Numbered from the stretch's first letter, positions 14,026 through 23,000 are shown. The stretch is 33,140 nucleotides of DNA from JAYFRE01 sp034926235 (GCA_034926235.1 JAYFRE010000064.1:1-33140), one strand, 5' to 3'. The notes: generated from the letters alone by a model not told the origin. Numbers and translations are program-made.

Positions 14026-16635
14026 ATGACCGACAATGAGAACGAACGGAAGACTCCGCTGAAGCTGTCGCCGGGCAAGCTCGAGCTTAAAAAGACCATC
14101 GAGACCGGCCAGGTGCGCCAGAGCTTCTCGCATGGCCGCTCCAAGGTCGTGACGGTCGAGGTCCGCAAGAAGCGGACCTTCGCAACCGGGGCCGAAGGCG
14201 TGTTGAAAGAGGTCAAGGACGACCCCAGGCTGGAAGACTCGGTCTTTAAGACCCCTGTCGAGGAGCCCGCGCCCGTGGTGGTCGTGCATTCCCGAGACCT
14301 GACCAGCGATGAGAAAGCCGCGCGGGTCAAGGCGCTGCAGGGTGCTTTGAAAGCCGAGGAAGAAGCCCGTATCCGGGCCGAGGAAGAGGCGCGCCACGCC
14401 GCTGCCGAAGCGGAGCTGAAGGCCAGTCTGGCCGAGGAAGCGCGTCGCATCGCCGCGGAAGAGGAAGCCACCCGCAAGGCCGAGGAGGAGAGCGCCCGCG
14501 CTGCCGATGCGCTGGCCGCCAAAACCGTTGAAGCGCCTCCGGCTTCTGTCGAGGCGGCCCCGGCCGCTGCGATCGAAAGCCCGAAACCGGAAGCTCCGGC
14601 CGTGGCTGCCCCGGCGAAACCCGCCGCGGCGAAGACCGCTGCCGAAGACGAAGACGAGAGCGAGCGCGCCAAGCGTCCGGGCAATGCCCGCCCCGCCGTG
14701 CCGCATAAACCGGCAGTCGCGCCTAAGCGTGGCGAAGCGCGCCGGCGCGAAGGCAAGCTGACCATTACCGCAGCGCTCGATGACGATGATCGCGGCCAAC
14801 GTGGCCGTTCGCTTGCGGCGGTCAAGCGCGCCCGTGAGCGCGAACGCGCCAAGCAGATGCAGAAGAACACCGAAAAGGTCATCCGCGAAGTGATCGTACC
14901 GGAGACTATCTCGGTTCAGGAACTGGCCAACCGCATGGCCGAACGCGGCGCGTCGGTGATTAAATGCCTGATGCGCAATGGCATCATGGCCACCATCAAT
15001 CAGGTGATCGATGCGGATACCGCCGAACTGGTGGTGACGGAGTTCGGCCACCAGGCCAAGCGTGTGGCGGATTCGGACGTCGAGATCGGGCTGACCGGAA
15101 TCGCGGACGAGGACGCCAATCTGCAGTCGCGCCCGCCTGTGGTTACGGTCATGGGCCATGTCGATCATGGCAAGACGTCGCTTTTGGATGCGTTGCGCTC
15201 GACCGATGTGGTGTCGGGCGAAGCCGGCGGCATTACCCAGCATATCGGCGCTTATCAGGTGAATCTGTCCAGCGGCGAACGCATCACCTTTATCGATACG
15301 CCCGGTCACGAGGCGTTTACCGCCATGCGTGCCCGCGGCGCCAAGGTCACGGACATTGTCGTGTTGGTGGTCGCTGCCGACGACGGCATCATGCCGCAGA
15401 CCGTCGAGGCGATCCGTCATGCGAAAGCGGCGCAGGTGCCGATCATTGTCGCCATCAACAAGATCGACAAGCCTGGGGCCAACACTGAAAAAGTGCGCCA
15501 GGAACTGCTCAATCACGAACTGGTGACCGAGGAGTTGGGCGGCGATATCCTGGCGGTCGAGGTTTCCGCGAAGAAGCGGATCAATCTCGACAAGCTGCAG
15601 GAAGCGATCCTGCTTCAGGCCGAAATGCTCGATCTCAAGGCCAATCCCGATCGCGCCGCTCAGGGCGTGGTGATTGAGGCCAAGATGGAGCGTGGGCGTG
15701 GTTCCGTCGCCACCGTGCTGGTGCAAAAAGGTGTGCTGCGGGTTGGCGACGTGTTCGTGGCCGGCGCCGAATGGGGCCGTGTGCGCGCGTTGGTCGATGA
15801 TCGCGGCGAGAAGGTCGTCGAGGCGGGGCCGTCTACGCCGGTCGAGGTGTTGGGTTTGACCGGCACGCCGTCGGCGGGCGACGATTTCGTCACCGTGGAC
15901 ACCGAAATGCGGGCGCGGGAAGTCGCCGACTACCGCCAGCGCAAGGACCGCGAGAGCAAGGCCGCGGCGGGAGCGCGCGGCACGCTCGAACAGATGTTCT
16001 CGAAGATCGCGGCGGGCGAGGTCAAGGAACTGCCGGTCGTGATCAAGGGCGACGTCCAGGGTTCGGTCGAAGCGATCGTCTCGACGCTGGAGAAGATGGG
16101 CACCGACGAGGTCAAGGTGCGCGTCCTGCATGCGGCGGTGGGCGGGATCAACGAATCCGACATCACGCTTGCCAAGGCGTCGGAAGCGCTGGTGATCGGC
16201 TTCAATGTCCGCGCCAATCCCCAGGCGCGCGATATGGCCAAGCGCGATAATGTTGACATCCGCTACTACTCGATCATCTACGACGTTGCCGACGATCTGA
16301 GAAAAGCGCTGACCGGCATGCTGGCGCCGACCTTGAAGGAGCGGTTCCTCGGCAATGCCGAAATCCGCGAGGTGTTCAACATCACGAAGGTCGGCAAGGT
16401 GGCTGGCTGCCGTGTCGTCGAAGGCCAGGTCAAGCGGGGCGCCAAGGTCCGCCTGCTGCGGGACAATGTGGTGATTCACGAAGGCAAGCTGAGTCAGCTC
16501 AAGCGCTTCAAGGACGATGTCAAGGATGTCCAGGAAGGCTATGATTGCGGCATGTCGTTCGAGAATTACAACGACATCCAGGTCGGCGACATCATCGAGT
16601 GCTTCGAGATCGAGGAGATCGCGGCCACGCTGTAA
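14026..16635 (+). CDS. infB: Translation initiation factor IF-2
   Basis: The 869-residue GTPase delivers fMet-tRNA to the 30S subunit. After a long charged, alanine/glutamate-rich N-terminal region (about 60-260, predicted coiled or disordered) comes the IF2_N domain (about 285-340) and the G domain with G1 GHVDHGKT (377-384), G3 DTPGHEAF, and G4 NKID, then domains II, III and the fMet-tRNA-binding C2 domain. ATG 14026 (MTDNENERKTPLKLSPGKL...) matches family N-termini; ATG 13993 is an in-frame alternative. It belongs to the rimP-nusA operon and is followed by rbfA. Confidence 0.97.
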   Translation: MTDNENERKTPLKLSPGKLELKKTIETGQVRQSFSHGRSKVVTVEVRKKRTFATGAEGVLKEVKDDPRLEDSVFKTPVEEPAPVVVVHSRDLTSDEKAARVKALQGALKAEEEARIRAEEEARHAAAEAELKASLAEEARRIAAEEEATRKAEEESARAADALAAKTVEAPPASVEAAPAAAIESPKPEAPAVAAPAKPAAAKTAAEDEDESERAKRPGNARPAVPHKPAVAPKRGEARRREGKLTITAALDDDDRGQRGRSLAAVKRARERERAKQMQKNTEKVIREVIVPETISVQELANRMAERGASVIKCLMRNGIMATINQVIDADTAELVVTEFGHQAKRVADSDVEIGLTGIADEDANLQSRPPVVTVMGHVDHGKTSLLDALRSTDVVSGEAGGITQHIGAYQVNLSSGERITFIDTPGHEAFTAMRARGAKVTDIVVLVVAADDGIMPQTVEAIRHAKAAQVPIIVAINKIDKPGANTEKVRQELLNHELVTEELGGDILAVEVSAKKRINLDKLQEAILLQAEMLDLKANPDRAAQGVVIEAKMERGRGSVATVLVQKGVLRVGDVFVAGAEWGRVRALVDDRGEKVVEAGPSTPVEVLGLTGTPSAGDDFVTVDTEMRAREVADYRQRKDRESKAAAGARGTLEQMFSKIAAGEVKELPVVIKGDVQGSVEAIVSTLEKMGTDEVKVRVLHAAVGGINESDITLAKASEALVIGFNVRANPQARDMAKRDNVDIRYYSIIYDVADDLRKALTGMLAPTLKERFLGNAEIREVFNITKVGKVAGCRVVEGQVKRGAKVRLLRDNVVIHEGKLSQLKRFKDDVKDVQEGYDCGMSFENYNDIQVGDIIECFEIEEIAATL

Positions 16636-16676
16636 GCGTGGCTGCATCCCGATCCTTAAATTCTCCGGAGGAAGCC

Positions 16677-17078
16677 ATGGGCAAAGGGCCGCGTCCGCCC
16701 AGCCAGCGTCAGCTGCGCGTGGGCGAGGAATTGCGTCATGTCATCGCCTCGGTCCTGGAGCGCGGCGATATCCGCGATCCGGATGTCGCCGGTCGGCCGA
16801 TCACGGTCACGGGTGTCAAGGTCAGCCCCGACCTTAGGAATGCCACGGTGTTCGTGGTGCCGTTGGGCGGCGGCGATCCGTCATCGATTCTGGCCGGGCT
16901 GAAACGGGTTGCTCCCTATCTGCGCCACGAATTGGCCAAGGCGGTGCAGCTTCGCGTTGTGCCGAATCTGTCCTTCGCTGCGGATGTCAGCTTCGATGCC
17001 GCCGAGCGGATCGAGGCCTTGCTGCGTAGCACTGAGGTACGTCAGGATCTCGAAGATCGGGACGACGATGGGGCGTAG
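16677..17078 (+). CDS. rbfA: Ribosome-binding factor A
   Basis: The 133-residue protein matches RbfA, a KH-like 30S maturation and cold-adaptation factor that binds near helix 1/44 of 16S rRNA. Recognisable segments are RQLRVGEELRHVIASVL at the N-terminus, VTGVKVSPDLRNATVFVVPL in the middle and LRVVPNLSFAADVSFDAAERIEALL. The ATG has a strong GGAGGA Shine-Dalgarno sequence. The end overlaps the truB start by 11 bases. Confidence 0.95.
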   Translation: MGKGPRPPSQRQLRVGEELRHVIASVLERGDIRDPDVAGRPITVTGVKVSPDLRNATVFVVPLGGGDPSSILAGLKRVAPYLRHELAKAVQLRVVPNLSFAADVSFDAAERIEALLRSTEVRQDLEDRDDDGA

Positions 17079-17994
17079 GAAGACCGGCCAGCCGATTCAT
17101 GGCTGGGTGGTTCTGGACAAACCGCTGGGATTGAGTTCCGCAGCGGCGGTGGCCAAGGTCCGCCGTGGATTGGACGCGGCCAAGGCCGGGCATGGCGGGA
17201 CTCTTGACCCGCTGGCTTCGGGCGTCCTGCCGATCGCTTTAGGCGAGGCGACCAAGACCGTTTCCTATGTCATGGATGGCGCGAAAAGCTATCGCTGGGA
17301 ACTGTGCTGGGGCGAGGAGCGGGATAGCTGCGACGCCGAGGGCGCGGTTGTGGTCTGCTCGGAACGCCGGCCTTCGGCGGACGAGATCGCGGCGGCGCTG
17401 CCTGCCTTTCTCGGTGAAATTGATCAGGTCCCGCCGATTTTTTCCGCCGTCAAGGTCGATGGCCGGCGCGCCTATGACCTGGCGCGCAATGATTTGCCGG
17501 TTGTGCTGGAATCCCGGCGCGTGCGTATCGATCGCTTCGATCTGGTCGAGGCTGGGCCGGATCGGGCGGTTTTCGTTACCGATTGCGGTAAAGGCACCTA
17601 TATCCGGTCTCTGGCCCGCGATTTAGCCCACCGATTGGGGGGGCTCGGCTATGTTTCGATGCTTAGACGGACAAGATGCGGCCCCTTCCGTGAGGAAAAC
17701 GCGATTTGTCTGGATAAGCTTGCGGAGTTTGGGCATAGTGCCGCCTCTGCGACTATCGTACTTCCCGTCGAGACCGCGCTGGACGACATCCCGGCCCTGG
17801 CCCTGACGGAAGACGAGGCCAACCGTCTCCGCAGCGGGCAGACCCTGCCGATATCCCGGCTGACTGTTCCGTTCGCGTTCCCCCTCCCGGCTACCGGCGG
17901 ATGCACCGTACGGGCCATGGAAGGGAAGCGCGTCGTGGCGCTGGCCCGTGTCGAAGACGCTGTGCTGCGTCCGATACGCGTCTTGAATCTCTAG
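17068..17994 (+). CDS. truB: tRNA pseudouridine(55) synthase
   Basis: The 308-residue enzyme converts U55 in the tRNA T-loop to pseudouridine. The catalytic Asp47 lies in GHGGTLDPLASGVLPI, and the segments WVVLDKPLGLSS and GTYIRSLARDL are typical. The start codon overlaps rbfA by 11 bases in another frame, the usual coupling in this operon. rpsO begins 20 bases after the stop with its own Shine-Dalgarno sequence. Confidence 0.96.
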   Translation: MGRRKTGQPIHGWVVLDKPLGLSSAAAVAKVRRGLDAAKAGHGGTLDPLASGVLPIALGEATKTVSYVMDGAKSYRWELCWGEERDSCDAEGAVVVCSERRPSADEIAAALPAFLGEIDQVPPIFSAVKVDGRRAYDLARNDLPVVLESRRVRIDRFDLVEAGPDRAVFVTDCGKGTYIRSLARDLAHRLGGLGYVSMLRRTRCGPFREENAICLDKLAEFGHSAASATIVLPVETALDDIPALALTEDEANRLRSGQTLPISRLTVPFAFPLPATGGCTVRAMEGKRVVALARVEDAVLRPIRVLNL

Positions 17995-18014
17995 ACCCCG
18001 AAGGGAGTTGTCCG

Positions 18015-18284
18015 ATGTCGGTCACCGCCGAACGTAAACAGGAAATCATCAAGGAATTCGCCACCGCCGAGAGCGATACCGGTTCGCCGGAAGTGCAGGT
18101 GGCGATCCTGTCGGAACGCATCCGCAATCTGACGGAGCATTTCAAGGGTCATAAGAAGGACTTCCACTCGCGCCGCGGCCTGCTTGTCATGGTCGGTCAG
18201 CGCCGTCGCCTTCTCGACTATCTTAAGGCCAAGGATCAGGCGCGCTACGAAGCGCTGATCGGCCGTCTGGGGCTCCGCAAGTAG
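18015..18284 (+). CDS. rpsO: 30S ribosomal protein S15 (uS15)
   Basis: The 89-residue protein has S15 signatures FATAESDTGSPEVQVAILSE, HFKGHKKDFHSRRGLLVMV and RRRLLDYLKAKD. S15 binds the 16S central-domain three-way junction early in 30S assembly. AAGGGAG at about 18001 is a good Shine-Dalgarno sequence. It is followed by a long hairpin and then pnp, the classic rpsO-pnp order. Confidence 0.98.
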   Translation: MSVTAERKQEIIKEFATAESDTGSPEVQVAILSERIRNLTEHFKGHKKDFHSRRGLLVMVGQRRRLLDYLKAKDQARYEALIGRLGLRK

Positions 18285-18297
18285 CCGTTCGCGGGCG

Positions 18298-18330
18298 GTC
18301 CCGGTTCACGGAAAATCCGTGGACCGGGAC
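18298..18330 (+). terminator. Long hairpin between rpsO and pnp
   Basis: Arms 18298-18312 and 18316-18330 form 15 bp with one G-U pair around an AAA loop. Only a weak T-run (CTCTTTATA) follows, so it may be a leaky terminator, an rpsO 3'-end stabiliser, or a nuclease-processing stem like those controlling pnp in enterobacteria. A second hairpin, GCCGGC-GAAAA-GCCGGC, is at 18367-18383. Confidence 0.7.
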
Positions 18331-18509
18331 GCTCTTTATAGGGCTTCGGGCCTGGAACGCGCCGCCGCCGGCGAAAAGCCGGCCCGCTTCTTGCCTCGAA
18401 ACAATGCCTTGACGTCTCAACCGTCCCGCGCAAGGCGCCTGCCCCCAGGCACTCGGAAGGGCTCTGGCAATCCGGCCCGAGCCCAAAGAAAGGGATAAGG
18501 AAAATCCAC

Positions 18510-20636
18510 ATGTCCATGTTCAAGACCTTCCGCAAGGAACTGATTTGGGGCGGTCGCAAGCTTGTCCTCGAAACCGGCAAGATCGCCCGTCAAGCGGACG
18601 GCGCCGTGCTCGCCACCTATGGCGAGACCAAGGTTCTCTGCACCGCCGTCGGCGCTAAATCGCCCAAGCCGGGTATCGATTTCTTCCCGCTGACGGTCAA
18701 TTACCAGGAAAAGACGTTTGCCGCCGGCAAGATCCCGGGCGGCTTCTTCAAGCGCGAGGGGCGCCCGAGCGAAAAGGAAACCCTGGTTTCGCGGCTGATC
18801 GATCGTCCTATCCGCCCGCTGTTCGCCGCCGGTTTCCGCAATGAAACCCAGATCGTCTGCACCGTGCTGGCCCACGATCTGGAAAACGATCCCGACATCG
18901 TCGCCATGATCGGCACGTCGGCCGCCCTGACGCTGTCGGGTATTCCTTTCATGGGGCCGATCGCCGCCGCCCGCGTCGGCTATGTCGACGGCCAGTATCT
19001 GTTGAATCCGACCACCGCCGATCTGGCAGGCAGCCAGTTGGATCTGGTCGTCGCCGGCACCACCGAAGGCGTGCTGATGGTCGAATCGGAAGCCAAGGAG
19101 CTGTCCGAGGACGTCATGCTGGGCGCGGTGACCTTTGGTCATGAAGGCTTCCAGCCGGTCATCCAGGCGATCATCGATCTGGCCGAAGACTGCGCCAAGG
19201 ATGCCTGGGACGTGACGCCGCCCGCGCCGGAAGTGGCCGAGGTGCGCCGCACGCTGGAAGCCGGCGGCATCGTCGCCGATCTGGCCGATGCCTATCGCAT
19301 CGTCGTCAAGCAGGACCGCTACGCCCGTGTGGGCGAGGTCAAGGAAAAGGCCTTGGCCCTGGTGGACGAGGGACTGGTTTCCGTGGCCGCCGGCGTGTTC
19401 AAGACGCTCGAATCCGAGGTCGTGCGCGGCAACATCCTGAAGACGGGCCTGCGCATCGACGGGCGCGACACCAAGACGGTGCGCCCGATCGTCGCCGAAG
19501 TCGGCATCCTGCCTCGCGCCCATGGTTCGGCGCTGTTCACCCGTGGCGAGACCCAGGCTTTGGTGGTCGCCACGCTGGGCACCGGACAGGACGAGCAGAT
19601 CATCGACGCCCTGGCCGGCGAATATCGTGAACATTTCATGCTGCACTACAACTTCCCTCCCTACTCGGTGGGTGAAGCCGGCCGCATGGGATCGCCGGGC
19701 CGGCGCGAGATCGGCCACGGCAAGCTGGCTTGGCGCGCCGTTCATCCGCTGCTGCCCGCCAAGGAAGCGTTCCCCTACACGGTGCGCGTGGTCTCCGAGA
19801 TCACCGAATCGAACGGGTCCTCCTCGATGGCCACGGTGTGCGGTTCGTCCCTGGCTCTGATGGATGCCGGCGTGCCGTTGCCGCGTCCGGTGGCGGGTAT
19901 CGCCATGGGCCTGATCAAGGAAGGCGAGCAGTTCGCGGTTCTGAGCGACATCCTCGGCGACGAGGACCATCTGGGCGACATGGACTTCAAGGTCGCCGGC
20001 ACCGAACAGGGCGTCACCGCCTTGCAGATGGACATCAAGATCACCTCGATCACCAAGGAGATCATGGGCATTGCCCTGGCTCAGGCGAAAGAGGGACGGA
20101 TGCACATCCTGGGCGAGATGGCCAAGGGTCTGGACAGCGCCCGCGACGCGGTCAGCGGCAATGCTCCGCGCATCGTCACCTTCTCGATCCCGAAGGAAAA
20201 GATCCGCGAAGTCATCGGCACTGGCGGCAAGGTCATCCGCGAGATCTGCGAGCAGACCGGCGCCAAGATCGATATCGATGACGATGGCACCATCAAGGTC
20301 GCCTCGGTCGATGCCGATGCGGGACAGCGTGCCATTGACTGGATCAGGGGTATCGTTGCCGAGCCGGAAATGGGCGTTATCTATACCGGTAAGGTGGTCA
20401 AGACGGTCGATTTCGGCGCGTTCGTCAATTTCCTGGGCTCGCGCGATGGTCTCGTGCATGTCTCGGAGCTGGCACCCAAGCGCACCGAAAAGGTGACGGA
20501 CGTCGTCAAGATGGGCGATATCGTCAAGGTCAAGGTCATCGGCTTCGACGATCGCGGCAAGGTCAAGCTGTCGATGAAGCAGGTTGATCAGGAAACCGGC
20601 GAAGATCTGAGCAAGAAGGAAGCGACCGAGGCCTGA
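18510..20636 (+). CDS. pnp: Polyribonucleotide nucleotidyltransferase (PNPase)
   Basis: The 708-residue phosphorolytic 3'-5' exoribonuclease is full length. Two RNase PH-like cores (about 10-230 and 310-540) flank an all-helical domain; the second core shows FTRGETQALVVATLGTGQ and GDEDHLGDMDFKVAGT with catalytic acidic residues. A KH domain (IPKEKIREVIGTGGKVIREI) and an S1 domain (GVIYTGKVVKTVDFGAFVNF) end the protein. It degrades mRNA with RNase E and handles sRNAs. Start ATG 18510 has AAGGAAAA upstream; ATG 18516 is possible. The 225-base leader contains two hairpins that could mediate autoregulation. A terminator follows. Confidence 0.98.
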   Translation: MSMFKTFRKELIWGGRKLVLETGKIARQADGAVLATYGETKVLCTAVGAKSPKPGIDFFPLTVNYQEKTFAAGKIPGGFFKREGRPSEKETLVSRLIDRPIRPLFAAGFRNETQIVCTVLAHDLENDPDIVAMIGTSAALTLSGIPFMGPIAAARVGYVDGQYLLNPTTADLAGSQLDLVVAGTTEGVLMVESEAKELSEDVMLGAVTFGHEGFQPVIQAIIDLAEDCAKDAWDVTPPAPEVAEVRRTLEAGGIVADLADAYRIVVKQDRYARVGEVKEKALALVDEGLVSVAAGVFKTLESEVVRGNILKTGLRIDGRDTKTVRPIVAEVGILPRAHGSALFTRGETQALVVATLGTGQDEQIIDALAGEYREHFMLHYNFPPYSVGEAGRMGSPGRREIGHGKLAWRAVHPLLPAKEAFPYTVRVVSEITESNGSSSMATVCGSSLALMDAGVPLPRPVAGIAMGLIKEGEQFAVLSDILGDEDHLGDMDFKVAGTEQGVTALQMDIKITSITKEIMGIALAQAKEGRMHILGEMAKGLDSARDAVSGNAPRIVTFSIPKEKIREVIGTGGKVIREICEQTGAKIDIDDDGTIKVASVDADAGQRAIDWIRGIVAEPEMGVIYTGKVVKTVDFGAFVNFLGSRDGLVHVSELAPKRTEKVTDVVKMGDIVKVKVIGFDDRGKVKLSMKQVDQETGEDLSKKEATEA

Positions 20637-20663
20637 GGGACTTCGCTTCTGCCCTGAAAAGCA

Positions 20664-20717
20664 AGGACGATTGGTGGCATGGGCGGGACGCCGTCTTGCC
20701 ACCGATCGTCCTGTTTT
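20664..20717 (+). terminator. Terminator after pnp
   Basis: Arms 20664-20679 and 20697-20712 pair over 16 bp with one G-U (AGGACGAT...ATCGTCCT outer part), enclosing a 17-base loop, followed by GTTTT. This closes the long rimP-to-pnp gene string. Confidence 0.8.
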
Positions 20718-20918
20718 AAAGAAAGAGCAAAGTCGCGTCTTGGCAAAGGGACGAGTCGAACCGATATCGGGACCGGAATGGCCAGTCTGGCCGATGCTCC
20801 GTTCCCCTTGTTCGGGCGGGGAGACGCGGCGGCGGGACCGCTGTGGAAGAGACTTTAGGGAAGAAGGCGGATGCGATAATAGTATGTCCGCCGATCTTGG
20901 ACGGGAGAGGGCGACGAC

Positions 20919-22316
20919 GTGAAAGCCTTAGAATCGCTGGTTATTTCCGGCCGCGAGGTGCTGCCCCTGGTCGAAGGCGGGAAAGGGGTTGCCATCTCCA
21001 CGGGGCAAAGCTCGGGAGCCTGGGCCAAAGCCAATGCCGTCGGGACTTTTTCCGCTGTTAATGCCGATTTCTACGATGAAAACGGCAAGATCGTTCCCAT
21101 CGTTTATCATGGGCGGACGAGGCGCGAGCGTCACGCCGAGCTGATCGAATATGCGGTGAAGGGCGGTATCGCCCAGGCCCGCATCGCTCATGACCTGTCC
21201 GGCGGGCAGGGACGTGTGCATATGAACGTCCTATGGGAAATGGGCGGGGCCGAAGAAATTCTGCGCCGTGTTCTGGACGGAGCCAAAGGCCTGATCCATG
21301 GCGTCACCTGCGGCGCGGGCATGCCCTACCGGGTTGCCGAGATCGCCGCGACCTTCGGCGTTTACTATTATCCGATCGTTTCTTCGGCGCGCGCGTTCCG
21401 GGCGTTGTGGAAGCGGTCTTTCCACAGATTCTCCGATCTTCTGGGCGGCGTCGTCTATGAGGACCCCTGGCTGGCCGGCGGTCATAACGGCTTGTCTAAT
21501 TCCGAAGACCCGGATCAGCCCCAGTCGCCTTTGCCCCGCGTGGTGGAGTTGCGCCGGACCATGCGCGAAAACGGCTGTCCCGAGCGGCCGATCCTGATGG
21601 CGGGCGGCGTCTGGTATTTGCGTGAGTGGCAGGATTTCATGGGCAATCCCGACGCCGGGCCGATCGGGTTCCAATATGGCACCCGGCCGCTTTTGACCAA
21701 GGAAAGCCCGATCGCCGACGCTTGGAAAGAGCGCCTGTTGGCCCTGAAGCCGGGCGATGTGCTGCTGCACCGTTTCAGCCCGACCGGATTCTATTCATCG
21801 GCGATCAAGAACGCCTTCATCGCCGAACTGTGCGAACGCCAGACCCACCAGATTCCCTATTCCAGCGAAGCGGTGGGCGAACACACGGCCGAATTGGCCA
21901 TCGGCGCGCGCGGGCGCACGATTTTCGTTGCTCCCCATGACAAAGAGCACGCTTTGCGCTGGATTGGCGAAGGCTTTTCGGAAGCGCTAAAGACGCCCGA
22001 TTCGACGTTGATCTTCGTTACCCCCACCCGGGCCGAAGAGATTCGCGGGGATCAACTGGCGTGCATGGGCTGTCTGTCCGCCTGCGGTTTTTCCAACTGG
22101 GCGGAGGGTGAGCGTGGCTCCACCGGCAAACGGGCGGATCCGCGCAGCTTCTGCATCCAGAAAACATTGCAGAACATCGCCCATGGCGGCGATGTCGAGC
22201 ATGAATTGATGTTCGCTGGACACAATGCGCACCGTTTCGCCACGGATCCGTTCTACGCCAATGGCTTCATTCCGACCGTGGGTCAGCTGATCGATCGCAT
22301 CAAGACAGGCGATTGA
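20919..22316 (+). CDS. Nitronate monooxygenase/2-nitropropane dioxygenase-family flavoprotein with Cys-bearing tail
   Basis: The 465-residue protein belongs to the NMO/NPD TIM-barrel FMN family, with the conserved active-site His189 in AGGHNG and the phosphate-binding PILMAGGVW (224-232). Family members oxidise nitronates or act as NAD(P)H-dependent flavin oxidoreductases or enoyl reductases; the substrate here is unknown. At about 465 residues it is longer than typical NMOs (about 320-380). The C-terminal extension (from about 365) carries Cys382, Cys385 and Cys389 in CMGCLSAC plus Cys412, a CX2CX3C spacing that could hold a metal or Fe-S cluster. GTG 20919 has GGGAGAGGG upstream. The iron regulator gene irr follows within 100 bases on the same strand, so iron-linked control is possible. 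Confidence 0.8.
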   Translation: MKALESLVISGREVLPLVEGGKGVAISTGQSSGAWAKANAVGTFSAVNADFYDENGKIVPIVYHGRTRRERHAELIEYAVKGGIAQARIAHDLSGGQGRVHMNVLWEMGGAEEILRRVLDGAKGLIHGVTCGAGMPYRVAEIAATFGVYYYPIVSSARAFRALWKRSFHRFSDLLGGVVYEDPWLAGGHNGLSNSEDPDQPQSPLPRVVELRRTMRENGCPERPILMAGGVWYLREWQDFMGNPDAGPIGFQYGTRPLLTKESPIADAWKERLLALKPGDVLLHRFSPTGFYSSAIKNAFIAELCERQTHQIPYSSEAVGEHTAELAIGARGRTIFVAPHDKEHALRWIGEGFSEALKTPDSTLIFVTPTRAEEIRGDQLACMGCLSACGFSNWAEGERGSTGKRADPRSFCIQKTLQNIAHGGDVEHELMFAGHNAHRFATDPFYANGFIPTVGQLIDRIKTGD

Positions 22317-22338
22317 TAGAAAAGCTTTCGCCCTGCCG

Positions 22339-22360
22339 ACAATTGGAATTATTGTATATT
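22339..22360 (+). promoter_or_regulatory. Operator-like inverted repeat with -10 box upstream of irr
   Basis: ACAAT-N7-ATTGT spans 22339-22355 in an AT-rich patch, ending at a TATATT -10-like box (22355-22360) about 50 bases before the irr start. The layout suggests a promoter overlapped by a regulator site, possibly for Fur or Irr. No convincing -35 was found and it does not match a remembered ICE or Fur box exactly. Confidence 0.4.
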
Positions 22361-22408
22361 AAGGTGAAAGTCCTCGAATGGCCGGCCCCCTCTTGCGGAC
22401 GATATGAT

Positions 22409-22828
22409 ATGAACAACATGTGTCAACGCCCCTTTAGCACCGTTCTCGATCAATTGCGCACGGCGGGTTTGCGCCCGACCCGGCAACGGCTGGCTCTGGC
22501 CAAACTGCTGTTCAATGACTGCGACCGCCACATTTCGGCCGAGCAGCTGCACGGTGAAGCGCTGGAAAACAATATTCGAGTGTCTTTGGCAACGGTCTAC
22601 AACACCTTGCATCAATTCACCGAGGTTGGCCTTCTGCGCGAGATCACGGTCGATTCCGGCCGGTCCTATTTCGACACCAACACCTCCGACCACCATCATT
22701 TCCTGTTCGTCGATTCCGGCCGCTTGGAAGACATCCCCGATGAGATGATGGGGGCGATCGCCCTGCCGACGATTCCCGATGGCGCCAGCATCGAACGGAT
22801 CGATGTCGTGGTGAGACTGCGCCGCTAG
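22409..22828 (+). CDS. irr: Iron response regulator Irr (Fur superfamily)
   Basis: The 139-residue protein has a winged helix (LRPTRQRLALAKLLF, then VSLATVYNTLHQFTEVGLL) and the Irr-type segment NTSDHHHFLFVDSGRLEDIP (91-110), with the His-rich heme-linked motif at 95-97. It lacks the Fur cysteine pairs and the N-terminal heme regulatory motif (GCPW) of Bradyrhizobium Irr, as do many other Irr proteins. In Rhizobiales and relatives Irr acts under low iron, repressing iron-using genes and activating uptake, and is destabilised or released when heme binds. ATG 22409 is chosen from family length; ATG 22418 is close by and no strong Shine-Dalgarno sequence is visible. Its neighbours are the flavoprotein upstream and mrr downstream. 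Confidence 0.9.
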   Translation: MNNMCQRPFSTVLDQLRTAGLRPTRQRLALAKLLFNDCDRHISAEQLHGEALENNIRVSLATVYNTLHQFTEVGLLREITVDSGRSYFDTNTSDHHHFLFVDSGRLEDIPDEMMGAIALPTIPDGASIERIDVVVRLRR

Positions 22829-22839
22829 ACGGCTTGCGG

Positions 22840-22860
22840 AAGGGGCGGTGCCGCCCTTTC
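22840..22860 (+). terminator. Terminator after irr
   Basis: A GC-rich stem (GGGCG / CGCCC, extended by AAGG-type pairs with a bulge) is followed by TTTC, 12 bases after the irr stop. A second perfect 8-bp hairpin, CCCGGATG / CATCCGGG, lies at 22886-22908 and may add to termination. Confidence 0.6.
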
Positions 22861-23000
22861 GATCCCGCACGAAACTCTGAGCGGCCCCGGATGTTCCCGT
22901 CATCCGGGAGGGACGGTTTTGCGCTGGCTTGGGGCCCGTGCCTTTGCGCAAAAAGTGAAAGTTATTTTAAGTGTGCCAGAAGGCATTTCACAGCCAGGAC

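Noticed and set aside
13969..16647. Very long open frame antisense to infB (nearly 900 codons)
   Set aside because: It mirrors codon bias of the GC-rich infB gene; the predicted protein is low-complexity, rich in His/Asp/Arg and has no recognisable domain or ribosome-binding site.
20863..20892. GGCGGA...TCCGCC inverted repeat around a GATAAT box before the flavoprotein gene
   Set aside because: Arms are only 6 bp of GC-rich sequence with a 15-base gap and no matching -35; chance occurrence is likely.
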